Shown here one piece after another: positions 7,741 through 15,372 of a stretch of DNA of 36,510 bases. Numbering within the stretch: position 1 is the first letter of the stretch; each line of letters begins with the position of its first letter. The notes beneath the pieces were generated by a model. That model was not told the origin of the DNA. It saw nothing but the letters and a program-made list of their open reading frames with translations, and made no database searches. The stretch comes from RGIG7450 sp045577655 (GTDB lineage Bacteria; Bacillota; Clostridia; RUG12999), in NCBI GenBank assembly GCA_045577655.1, contig JAZNIU010000029.1, positions 1 through 36,510 on the forward strand, in the 5' to 3' direction. The translations under genes were made by a program, and so were the position numbers.

Positions 7741-9012
7741 TTACACCTCTTCTATATCTTTTGCATTTTTAAGCACATAATCTTCTGCTTCTTTACACCA
7801 GAGGCCGTTTGCTTTGGCAACAATTTCCGCAAGGTCTGCATAGAACTTGTCTGTTTTGCCAAGCTCTGCAAAATCAGCAATTGCAACCATCGGCATATCC
7901 TTGTGTGTATAAACAAGCTTTTTGCCTCCCGGTATATTGGGAAGGTTAAGTGTTGTTTCTATAGCACTTGTGATACCGCCCACGTGAGTAATCATAGCAG
8001 CCGGATTGATTCTGCCCTGTTCCATAAGAGCGATGGACTCTCTCATATCTGCTGTGTTACCTCCGCTTGTGCCAACGATATGAGTTGAAGCGTAGTGTAC
8101 ATTATAGAAATTAAATTCTGCTTTGAATTCAGGATTTGTGGGGCCTGCAAAGAAGTTAAGACAGCCGTCTTTTCCCAAGATTGCATCGCCCTGCTCAACA
8201 ACAGGTTTTACGGGAGCAAAAACAAACACGTCATCATAACCTGTGCCGCCCGAAAGTTCTTTTAAATATTCAACAGGGTTTTCAACTTTTGCTGTATTTA
8301 CATATTTAAGTTCAACACCGTTTTTCTTAGCTTCTTCAACAGAAAGAAGAGAAGCCGCTCTTTCAAGTCTTGCATCGTCAATATCTGTTACAACAAGAAG
8401 TGACGGTTTTCTGTCGGCATGAATTGCATAGTCAATCGCACCAAGCCCCATAGGACCAACTCCTGCAAGGATAGCACATTTTCCGCCTTCTACTATTTCC
8501 ATTTCATGAACATAGCTTCCTGCTTTGGTGTGGTAGTTTGCATGGAAACCGCCAACTATACAGCTCATGGGTTCTGAAAGAGAACCGTAGAAGAAAGCAT
8601 CGCCGTTATATCTTATAAGACAATCTTGTTCCATAACCATAAAAGGAACAACCGCGTATGTAGCATCTCCGCCAACATAATTAAAAGAATATCCCGGTGC
8701 ATCAAGACTGCCTTTGTAATTCAGCGCTGTCTGCATAGTGAATTTATCGCCCGGTTTCCAGTCTTTCTGCCATTTTGAACCGACTTCAACAATTTCGCCG
8801 CAGAATTCGTGACCGATGATTACCGGGTTTTCTGCAACATTGTCGGGAACTCTTTTGTGTTTTCCGCCCTGTATAGCCGCTTTGTATGAAGACATGCAAA
8901 TACTGTCGGAAACAATTTTAACAAGTATTTCGTCCTCTTTAATCTGCGGAAGCTCAAATGTTTCAAGTCTTAAATCTTTTTCTCCGTAAATTCTTACTGC
9001 TGTAGTTTTCAT
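7741..9012 (-). CDS. Zinc-binding medium-chain dehydrogenase, L-sorbose-1-phosphate reductase-like
   Basis: 423 residues. N-terminal GroES-like alcohol dehydrogenase fold with likely catalytic zinc ligands Cys in DSICMSSY (about 38), GHEFCGEIVEVG (His and Glu near 67-68) and Glu in LSEPMSC (about 150). The usual four-cysteine structural zinc lobe is missing. A Rossmann segment AILAGVGPMGLGAIDYA follows. Length and these traits fit the SorE (L-sorbose-1-phosphate reductase) subgroup better than threonine or butanediol dehydrogenases, from memory of the family. It is the first metabolic gene after the DeoR regulator (16-base gap), with the site AGAAAGGCG before ATG. It probably oxidises or reduces a phosphorylated sugar or polyol with NAD(P)H. 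The exact substrate is uncertain. Confidence 0.83.
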   Translation of the reverse strand: MKTTAVRIYGEKDLRLETFELPQIKEDEILVKIVSDSICMSSYKAAIQGGKHKRVPDNVAENPVIIGHEFCGEIVEVGSKWQKDWKPGDKFTMQTALNYKGSLDAPGYSFNYVGGDATYAVVPFMVMEQDCLIRYNGDAFFYGSLSEPMSCIVGGFHANYHTKAGSYVHEMEIVEGGKCAILAGVGPMGLGAIDYAIHADRKPSLLVVTDIDDARLERAASLLSVEEAKKNGVELKYVNTAKVENPVEYLKELSGGTGYDDVFVFAPVKPVVEQGDAILGKDGCLNFFAGPTNPEFKAEFNFYNVHYASTHIVGTSGGNTADMRESIALMEQGRINPAAMITHVGGITSAIETTLNLPNIPGGKKLVYTHKDMPMVAIADFAELGKTDKFYADLAEIVAKANGLWCKEAEDYVLKNAKDIEEV

Positions 9013-9028
9013 ATTTTTCGCCTTTCTA

Positions 9029-9790
9029 CTAAATTATTTTTATACCTTTTTCTTTTGCCGCTTTGACAATGTGAATCGGAAGGGATGCATCCGACACAAT
9101 AACATCAATGTCGTCAAGCCCTGCAAAAGTAAACATATGCGTTTTGTCAATCTTGGTATTGTCCATCATAAGAACAACCCTTTTCGCCTTGCTTATAACG
9201 GCTTTTTTCATCTCGCACTCATTAAGACTGCCGGAAGTAAACCCGCTGTCCTGAGCATATCCGCTGGTTGACATAAACGCCGTATGTATATTTGTGTTTT
9301 TCACAAACTCAACGCTGCGGATTCCGGACACCGAAAAGTTTTCTCTGGAAAGATTGCCGCCAATCATGGTAATTTCCATTTTCTTACGTCTTGTAAGCTC
9401 AATTGCAACATTCGGAGCTCCCGTAAGCACAGACAAAGAAATGTCCGGCATGCTTTCCGCCAGACACATAGCCGTCGTTCCGGAATCTATATAGATATTT
9501 TCATTTTCGGTCAGAAGCTTTGCAGCTTTCTTACCTATAAGAATTTTACCTTCAGGATTTTCCTGCATACGCCTTGTATAGTTTTCTTCTCTTATCATTC
9601 TTTTTGACAGAGATTTTATCGACCTTGCGCCGCCTCTTATGCGGATGATTTCGCCCGCCTGCTCAAGCTGTTCAAGGTCCCTTCTTAAGGTCATAGTGGA
9701 AACATCCGGCAAAAAAGCAGAAAGCTCGGCAAGGGTAACCTCGTCATTCTCCTGAATATAGGCATTAACCGCATCTATTCTTCTCTGCAT
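9029..9790 (-). CDS. DeoR-family transcriptional regulator
   Basis: About 253 residues. N-terminal winged helix-turn-helix (about 15-55), with TLAELSAFLPDVSTMTLRRD as the recognition region and the DeoR-typical RIRGGA turn. It is followed by a DeoRC sugar-phosphate sensor domain with IYIDSGTTA near 95-103. An ATG at 9796 is also in frame, but the ribosome site AGGGGAG sits only about 3 bases from it and about 8 bases from the ATG at 9790, so I prefer 9790. It is the first gene of the operon and probably represses it, with a sugar phosphate as inducer. That fits the MDR and SDR genes that follow. A candidate operator lies between its promoter and its start. Confidence 0.92.
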   Translation of the reverse strand: MQRRIDAVNAYIQENDEVTLAELSAFLPDVSTMTLRRDLEQLEQAGEIIRIRGGARSIKSLSKRMIREENYTRRMQENPEGKILIGKKAAKLLTENENIYIDSGTTAMCLAESMPDISLSVLTGAPNVAIELTRRKKMEITMIGGNLSRENFSVSGIRSVEFVKNTNIHTAFMSTSGYAQDSGFTSGSLNECEMKKAVISKAKRVVLMMDNTKIDKTHMFTFAGLDDIDVIVSDASLPIHIVKAAKEKGIKII

Positions 9791-9829
9791 ATCCATTTCT
9801 CCCCTGCAATGTTATAATCCGGGTCTCCT

Positions 9830-9846
9830 TTGTTACAAATTAACAA
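9830..9846. promoter_or_regulatory. candidate operator, inverted repeat TTGTTA-N5-TAACAA
   Basis: Perfect 6-base arms (9830-9835 and 9841-9846) lie just downstream of the minus-strand -10 box of the DeoR operon, where a repressor would block transcription. Placement suggests autoregulation by the DeoR protein, but no second copy in the window confirms it. Confidence 0.4.
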
Positions 9847-9862
9847 AATAATGTTCATTTAT

Positions 9863-9891
9863 ATCATAAACCATCTTTTTCGTTTTGTCAA
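9863..9891 (-). promoter_or_regulatory. sigma-A promoter of the DeoR/2-oxoacid dehydrogenase operon
   Basis: Minus-strand TTGACA (9886-9891), 17-base spacer, TATGAT (9863-9868). It lies about 75 bases upstream of the deoR-like start and divergent from the rodA promoter. Confidence 0.8.
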
Positions 9892-9910
9892 TATTTATTT
9901 CATATTTTTT

Positions 9911-9939
9911 TTGACTTTTCGTACTATTTATGTTATAAT
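9911..9939 (+). promoter_or_regulatory. sigma-A promoter of the rodA-murI-argS cluster
   Basis: TTGACT (9911-9916), 17-base spacer, TATAAT (9934-9939), about 46 bases before the TTG start of rodA. The divergent deoR promoter begins 20 bases away, so the two share a short control region. Confidence 0.85.
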
Positions 9940-9984
9940 ATATAATATATTTTTATATTCTAGACGAGGGAGGGATATTTTTAA

Positions 9985-11091
9985 TTGTTAAACAACATAA
10001 AAAAACTGTTGTCATCAACTGACAAATCGTTTATATTTCTCCCCGCAATTCTGGCAATTTTCGGAATTGTTATGATTTCAAGCGCAACAAAAGCAATGCC
10101 CTCTGGCTCACGTTTTGTTATCGTTCAATCAGCAGCTTTCATAATCGGCATCTGCTGTTTTGTTCTCATGCTTTCTCTGGACTACGAACGTTTCAAAGAG
10201 AAACCAGCCCTGTGGTACTTTTTCAACATAATGATGCTGGTGTTCGTTCTTGCTTTCGGGACAGAAAGTTCAGGCACAAAAGGTTGGATAAGATTTGGCG
10301 GCATCGGCGTACAGCCCTCAGAGTTTGTTAAAATAGGGTTTGCGATTACTTTTGCCCGTCACCTTGAATCTTCGGACAATTCCATCAATCGTCCCATGCC
10401 TTTTATCGGACTTTTGATTCACGCCAGCGTGCTTATAGGCCTCGTTCTTCTGCAGCCCGATTACGGCACAGCGATGGTTTATATTTTCATGTTTATCTGT
10501 ATGATTTTTGCAGCAGGAATAAATTATAAGCTACTTCTTTCCTTTGCGGGTGCATTTGTAGCGTTTTTGCCGATTGCATGGTTCTTTGTGTTAAAACCTT
10601 TCCAGCAGGAACGAATTTTATCCTTTTTAAATCCCGGGCGTGACCCTGCCGGCGCAGGCTATCAGGTTATGCAATCCAAAATAGCGGTGGGTAGCGGAGA
10701 ATTTTTAGGAAACGGCATCTACTCGGGCACCCAGACCCAGCTTGGTCTTCTTCCAGCAAAACATACCGACTTTATTTTTGGTGTAATAGGAGAAGAGGTT
10801 GGTTTTGTGGGCGCACTTTTAACAATAACTCTTCTTTTTGCATTGGTTGTGAAATGTTACTTAACTGCAAAAGATGCAAGAACAGATTATGGAAAATATC
10901 TGTGCATAGGTATAGGTTCAATGTTCCTTTTCCAGATATTTGAAAATATTGGTATGTGTATAGGCGTTATGCCGGTTACCGGCATTCCCCTTCCCTTCCT
11001 CAGCTATGGCGGTTCCTCTCTGGTCACCAATATGATAGCAATCGGGCTTGTTGCAAGCGTCAGCGCCAGAAGGAATATAGTAAATTTTTAA
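9985..11091 (+). CDS. rodA: SEDS-family peptidoglycan glycosyltransferase, RodA-like
   Basis: 368 residues from a TTG start with the strong site GAGGGAGGG about 10 bases upstream. Roughly ten hydrophobic helices. Conserved SEDS blocks: RFGGIGVQPSEFVKIG, GAGYQVMQSKIAVGSGEFLG, GLLPAKHTDFIFGVIGEE, and the C-terminal PVTGIPLPFLSYGGSS. The QSKIAVGSG and HTDFIF blocks and the length fit RodA (elongation) better than FtsW (division) or SpoVE, but the distinction is not absolute. It would polymerise lipid II into glycan strands together with a class B PBP, which is not in this window. It is the first gene of the cluster and is followed 12 bases later by murI, which makes D-glutamate for the same wall. 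Confidence 0.9.
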   Translation: MLNNIKKLLSSTDKSFIFLPAILAIFGIVMISSATKAMPSGSRFVIVQSAAFIIGICCFVLMLSLDYERFKEKPALWYFFNIMMLVFVLAFGTESSGTKGWIRFGGIGVQPSEFVKIGFAITFARHLESSDNSINRPMPFIGLLIHASVLIGLVLLQPDYGTAMVYIFMFICMIFAAGINYKLLLSFAGAFVAFLPIAWFFVLKPFQQERILSFLNPGRDPAGAGYQVMQSKIAVGSGEFLGNGIYSGTQTQLGLLPAKHTDFIFGVIGEEVGFVGALLTITLLFALVVKCYLTAKDARTDYGKYLCIGIGSMFLFQIFENIGMCIGVMPVTGIPLPFLSYGGSSLVTNMIAIGLVASVSARRNIVNF

Positions 11092-11103
11092 GAGGTGTTA
11101 TAT

Positions 11104-11910
11104 TTGGATAACAGACCAATCGGAATTTTTGATTCAGGCCTCGGCGGGCTCACCTGCGTTAAAGAGGTTATGAAAACTCTTCCAAACGAAAACGTTGTAT
11201 ATTTCGGAGACACCGGCAGAGTCCCCTACGGCACCCGTTCTCCCGAAACAATAATAAAATACTCTGTGGATGACGTAAACTTTCTCAAAAGCCTTGATAT
11301 CAAAGCTGTCGTCATTGCCTGCGGAACCGTAAGTTCAATCGCAATCGATCATCTGAAAAACAGTTTTGACTTGCCAATCACAGGGGTTGTAAAACCTGCC
11401 TCTCTGGCCGCCGCAAAGGCAACCAAGTCAAATCGAATTGGCATAATAGGCACCAGCGGCACTGTTTTCTCCGGAAAATATGAACAGGAAATACGGCTTA
11501 TAAAAGAGGATGTATTTGTTGTTTCAAAAGCCTGTCCGCTTTTTGTTCCGCTTGTCGAAAACGGATTTATAAACCACGAGGCAACAAGAATTATTGCCGA
11601 GGAATATCTTGAAGAGATAAAATCTCATAATGTGGACACTCTCATTATGGGATGTACACACTATCCTCTTATAAGAGAGCTTATTGCCGATATTATGGGC
11701 CCTGATGTTACTCTTATAGACCCGGGTCTTGAAACTGCCCTTTACCTCAAAGAGTTTTTAAAAGAAGAGAATCTCTGCGGCAACTCGGCCCAAGCAAACT
11801 ATAGTTTTTATGTCAGCGATTCGCCCGAAACTTTTGAAAAGCTGGGCGGCATGTTCCTTTGCCGTGAAATTTGCGGAAAGGTTGCCAAAATCGATATTGA
11901 AAATTTCTGA
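11104..11910 (+). CDS. murI: Glutamate racemase
   Basis: 268 residues from TTG at 11104. I chose it because AGAGGTG (11091-11097) is a ribosome site with a 6-base spacer, whereas the in-frame GTG at 11095 lies inside that site. The enzyme interconverts L- and D-glutamate for peptidoglycan. Motifs: GIFDSGLGG with Asp10, YFGDTGRVPYG, first catalytic cysteine Cys73 in IACGTVSS, second Cys184 in MGCTHYPL. The positions match the known two-cysteine racemases. The first motif is ACGT rather than the common ACNT, a substitution next to the catalytic residue. It lies between rodA and a DUF1934 gene on the same strand. Confidence 0.94.
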   Translation: MDNRPIGIFDSGLGGLTCVKEVMKTLPNENVVYFGDTGRVPYGTRSPETIIKYSVDDVNFLKSLDIKAVVIACGTVSSIAIDHLKNSFDLPITGVVKPASLAAAKATKSNRIGIIGTSGTVFSGKYEQEIRLIKEDVFVVSKACPLFVPLVENGFINHEATRIIAEEYLEEIKSHNVDTLIMGCTHYPLIRELIADIMGPDVTLIDPGLETALYLKEFLKEENLCGNSAQANYSFYVSDSPETFEKLGGMFLCREICGKVAKIDIENF

Positions 11911-11930
11911 CTCTGCAGAGGGATTTTTCC

Positions 11931-12362
11931 ATGAAAAAATTTGTAAATATTGAAATAAACTCGGAAAGACGATGCGCGGGAGACCCTATCGAAAAAATGT
12001 CCCAAAAATTTTCGGGAACCCTTTTTTCAAAAGACGGTCTTGTGTGTTTGTCCTACAAAGAAGACGACTCTTCGGGACTTTCCTGCACTCTTTCGGTCGT
12101 CAAAATAAAAGAGGACCGGGTTGAACTTTCCCGCAGTGGCGGAATAAATTCTCTGATGGTTTTCTCGTCCGGGAAAACTTTTTCGGGCAACTATTCCACC
12201 CCCTACGGCTCTTTCCCTTTAACCATAAACACCAAAAAAATCAACGCTTCGCTTCTCGCAGACAGCGGCGAAATTGTTATCAGCTACAGCCTTGATTTTG
12301 GCGGCGAATATTCTGAAAATGTTTTTACACTAAAATATACACCACGCGAAAGGATAAAATAA
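11931..12362 (+). CDS. DUF1934 (YwiB-like) small beta-barrel protein
   Basis: 143 residues. ATG is preceded by AGAGGGA at 8 bases. No signal peptide and no membrane segment. The second half has the DUF1934 pattern: a glycine-rich turn with YSTPYGSFPLTINTKKI, then SGEIVISYSLDFGG. In Bacillus subtilis the homolog ywiB sits directly upstream of argS, as here (3-base gap), which supports the assignment. The fold is lipocalin-like in the family; the molecular function is not established. Possible translational coupling to argS, whose ribosome site overlaps the end of this gene. Confidence 0.8.
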   Translation: MKKFVNIEINSERRCAGDPIEKMSQKFSGTLFSKDGLVCLSYKEDDSSGLSCTLSVVKIKEDRVELSRSGGINSLMVFSSGKTFSGNYSTPYGSFPLTINTKKINASLLADSGEIVISYSLDFGGEYSENVFTLKYTPRERIK

Positions 12363-12365
12363 AAA

Positions 12366-14057
12366 ATGGACAACGTAATCATTAAAGCGACATCTGAAAT
12401 AAGACAGGTTACAGAAAAAGCAATAAACAGTTTTATTACCGACAAGGGTATTGAAACTACCTGTCCCGATTTTGTAATTGAAAAACCAAGAGAAAAGGCT
12501 CACGGTGATTTTGCGGTTAATGCCGCAATGCTTCTTGCAAGACCCGCAAAGCTTGCGCCGAGAGATATTGCCGCTGAAATAATAAACCGCATGGATTTTA
12601 GCGGAACATATATTGAAAAAGCAGAGCTTGCCGGCCCGGGATTTATCAATTTCACTCTTAAAAACGATTACCTCTATGACGCTGTTTGCCTTGCAGAAAA
12701 AATGGGCGACGCTTACGGCAAACAAAATGTGGGTGACGGCAAAAAAATTATGATAGAATTTGTCAGCGCAAACCCGACAGGTCCCATGCATATGGGAAAT
12801 GCCCGCGGCGGTGCACTGGGTGACAGTCTTGCCGCAGTGCTTGATGTTTGCGGTTATGACGTTACAAGAGAATTTTATCTCAACGATGCCGGTGCACAGA
12901 TTGAAAAGCTGGGCAAGTCCCTTGAAGCAAGATATCTGCAGCTTGTATTGGGTGAAGATGCCGTGGAATTCCCGGAAGACGGATATCACGGCATGGACAT
13001 TATCACTCACATGAAAAACTTTATAGCTCAGCAGGACAAGTCTTATGTTGATGTTCCGTCAGAAGAACGCAAAAAGGTTTTCACTGCTTATGCTATGGAG
13101 AAAAACATCGCAGGCCTTGAAACCGGTCTTAAAAACTATGGCATAAACTATGATGTATGGTTCAGGGAAACCTCGCTTTATGAAAGCGGCGATGTTGAAA
13201 AAACCATTGAGCTTTTAAAAGAAAAGGGCCACACCTATGAAAAGGATGGCGCTCTGTGGCTTAAATCTACCGATTTTGGTCTTGACAAAGACGACGTTTT
13301 AATCCGCGAAAACGGATTTCCGACATATTTTGCAGTAGATATTGCATACCACCGCAACAAATTCCTGGTAAGAGGATTTGACAAGGTAATAAACATCTGG
13401 GGCGCAGACCATCACGGTCACGTTGCCCGTATGAAAGCGGCTATGGCGGCTATCGGGGTTTGTCCGGACAAGCTTGATGTAATTTTAATGCAGCTTGTAC
13501 GCCTTGTAAAAGAAGGCAAACCTGTTAAAATGTCAAAACGTACCGGAGAAATGATAACACTGTCTGACCTTCTTGAGGATATCGGCGTGGATGCTACAAG
13601 ATTTTTCTTCAACCTCCGTGCAGCAGACAGTCATTTTGACTTTGACCTTGACCTTGCAACAGAACAGTCAAGCGACAATCCTGTTTTCTATGTGCAGTAT
13701 GCGCATGCAAGAATATGCAGTATCTTACGCAGATTACGGGATGACGGTGTTACTCCTGACTCCTGCGACAACATAGATTTTTCTCTGCTCAGCACTGGCG
13801 AGGAAATATCTCTCATGCAGACACTTGCTATGTATCCGGAAGAAATCCGTCTGGCAGCTGAAACTTTCGACCCGACAAGACTTACAAGATACACCTGCGA
13901 GCTTGCTTCGGCATTCCACACCTTCTATAATGCCTGTCACGTTATGATCGACGACAAAAAGCTTATGCAGGCAAGGCTGAAGCTCACACAGACAGTCAAA
14001 CAGACACTGTCTCTTGCTCTTTCTCTCCTCGGAGTTTCTGCTCCTGAAAAAATGTAA
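12366..14057 (+). CDS. argS: Arginyl-tRNA synthetase
   Basis: 563 residues, the usual length. Class I synthetase that charges tRNA-Arg in the cytoplasm. N-terminal additional domain (1-110), then the catalytic motif SANPTGPMHMGNARGGALGD with HMGN as the HIGH equivalent, a Rossmann fold, the WGADHHGHVARMKAA segment, a KMSKRTG loop, and a C-terminal anticodon-binding DALR domain ending around LSLLGV. Ribosome site AAAGGAT lies within the end of the DUF1934 gene. The presence of a recognisable KMSK motif is of note because many ArgS proteins have lost it. It is co-transcribed with murI and DUF1934 by spacing. Confidence 0.97.
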   Translation: MDNVIIKATSEIRQVTEKAINSFITDKGIETTCPDFVIEKPREKAHGDFAVNAAMLLARPAKLAPRDIAAEIINRMDFSGTYIEKAELAGPGFINFTLKNDYLYDAVCLAEKMGDAYGKQNVGDGKKIMIEFVSANPTGPMHMGNARGGALGDSLAAVLDVCGYDVTREFYLNDAGAQIEKLGKSLEARYLQLVLGEDAVEFPEDGYHGMDIITHMKNFIAQQDKSYVDVPSEERKKVFTAYAMEKNIAGLETGLKNYGINYDVWFRETSLYESGDVEKTIELLKEKGHTYEKDGALWLKSTDFGLDKDDVLIRENGFPTYFAVDIAYHRNKFLVRGFDKVINIWGADHHGHVARMKAAMAAIGVCPDKLDVILMQLVRLVKEGKPVKMSKRTGEMITLSDLLEDIGVDATRFFFNLRAADSHFDFDLDLATEQSSDNPVFYVQYAHARICSILRRLRDDGVTPDSCDNIDFSLLSTGEEISLMQTLAMYPEEIRLAAETFDPTRLTRYTCELASAFHTFYNACHVMIDDKKLMQARLKLTQTVKQTLSLALSLLGVSAPEKM

Positions 14058-14067
14058 TTTCCCAAGT

Positions 14068-14073
14068 AGGTGA
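14068..14073 (+). promoter_or_regulatory. ribosome binding site AGGTGA that questions the start of the next gene
   Basis: AGGTGA at 14068-14073 overlaps the GTG (14070) that would open the longest reading frame. It is spaced 5 bases from an in-frame ATT at 14079, after which the protein would read Met-Lys-Arg-Phe, a typical signal-peptide start. Confidence 0.4.
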
Positions 14074-15341
14074 GTACCATTAAACGTTTTGTTTTATTTT
14101 TATTGTTTATAATGATTTTCGGATTTACCGCACAGGCTTCCGAAACAGTGCTTGTATCAAGCGGCAATTCCCAAAATCTTTTATCTGTCACATCTTTCGG
14201 CGATGTTCCGCCGGGAGAAAACCGAGTGACTGCTCAGCTTTTGGTTGCTCTTGGCATTATGTCTCCTCCCAGAGAGGGAATGTTCTTGCCCGAACAGCCT
14301 GTTTCCAACGCTATTGCTCTTAAAATAATTTTTGGCAGTTGCGGAAAAGAAGATCTTGCCACACGTTTGTCACATGACGTTGGCGCCCGAGCAAAAGCAG
14401 GACTTGGCGAATATGACAGTTTGTCCTGGGCGGACGGTTATTTCATCCTTGCTCTTGAAGAGGGGCTTATAAGCCGAAACGAATTTATACAGGCTTATTC
14501 CGTTTACCCTTCCGACATTCACCGTTCCGCTTCCGTTTCCGCACAGAATTTTGTGAAATGGATGGCTCTTGCCCACGGCATTGAACCGACGACAGAAAAA
14601 CTGCCCGGCGACACATATATCGACCCGGAATACATATCTTTCTATTCAGCGCTCTACCATAAAAAGATTTTTTCCAGCGAGGATGTAGATTATTTTGCTC
14701 CGTGGCGGTTTATATCCAAAGAAGATATCTGCATTGTTCTTGAAAAATTTGAGTCTTTAATTCTGCCCCACTTTGAAATAACAACCGGGCAGGGCACCAT
14801 AGACAGTATTTCAACAACCTATACGCAGGAAGATTATGAAAGAACAATTAAATATTCTTCCCCGTCAGCTTCCGGCACCCTTTTCGCTTTCGGCAAAAAA
14901 GGCGACCCCTTTGGCGATTTGTCAAACGAAATTGTGGTTTTTGGCAAAGGGCAGGCTGACATATCAGGTGTTTTGAGAACAGGCGACCAAATAAAAGTAT
15001 ATACCAGAAATGACAGGGTGTTGTTTATAAAAGTTTTATCGACCGACCTTGCCGAGGAATATATTCCCGCTCCCCTTTCCTATTCGGGAACACTATATCT
15101 GTACGATAACACAAATAACACCATTACTCTTGACAACCTTAAAACATTTGGCAAACAAAGCTTTTCTTTTGACAGTTATAAAACATTTTATCTGACCGAC
15201 GATTTTAAAGCTTATCATAAGACAAAAAAGATTGACAAACAACAACTTAAATATAATTATTTTGATGCTCAATGTGTAGTTTATGCAAATTATGACCGCG
15301 AGGGCGGGCTCTACCGTGTTTTCTCGATAATAATTGAATAA
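14070..15341 (+). CDS. Secreted protein with degenerate S-layer-homology-like modules, function unknown
   Basis: Up to 423 residues. A signal peptide (KRFVLFLLFIMIFGFTAQAS) indicates export. Residues about 45-90, 110-165 and 175-230 look like three weak SLH repeats: the first contains GDVPPGENRVTAQLLVALGI and a later FLPEQPVSNAIALKI, the second WADGYFILALEEGLI. SLH domains bind secondary wall polymers. The C-terminal half (about 235-423) is predicted beta-rich and I do not recognise it. The start is unclear: GTG at 14070 has no ribosome site, while AGGTGA there would fit an ATT start at 14079. The gene follows argS by 12 bases and precedes an S41 protease by 31 bases, with no terminator between, so it is probably co-transcribed. 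Likely cell-surface role; enzymatic function not evident. Confidence 0.7.
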   Translation: MSTIKRFVLFLLFIMIFGFTAQASETVLVSSGNSQNLLSVTSFGDVPPGENRVTAQLLVALGIMSPPREGMFLPEQPVSNAIALKIIFGSCGKEDLATRLSHDVGARAKAGLGEYDSLSWADGYFILALEEGLISRNEFIQAYSVYPSDIHRSASVSAQNFVKWMALAHGIEPTTEKLPGDTYIDPEYISFYSALYHKKIFSSEDVDYFAPWRFISKEDICIVLEKFESLILPHFEITTGQGTIDSISTTYTQEDYERTIKYSSPSASGTLFAFGKKGDPFGDLSNEIVVFGKGQADISGVLRTGDQIKVYTRNDRVLFIKVLSTDLAEEYIPAPLSYSGTLYLYDNTNNTITLDNLKTFGKQSFSFDSYKTFYLTDDFKAYHKTKKIDKQQLKYNYFDAQCVVYANYDREGGLYRVFSIIIE

Positions 15342-15372
15342 TGCTGCGCATTGCACAGAAAGGATTTCCAAG

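Noticed and set aside
12330..13010. Minus-strand frame of 226 residues inside argS
   Set aside because: Antisense to a conserved synthetase, Phe/Cys-rich composition, no ribosome site.
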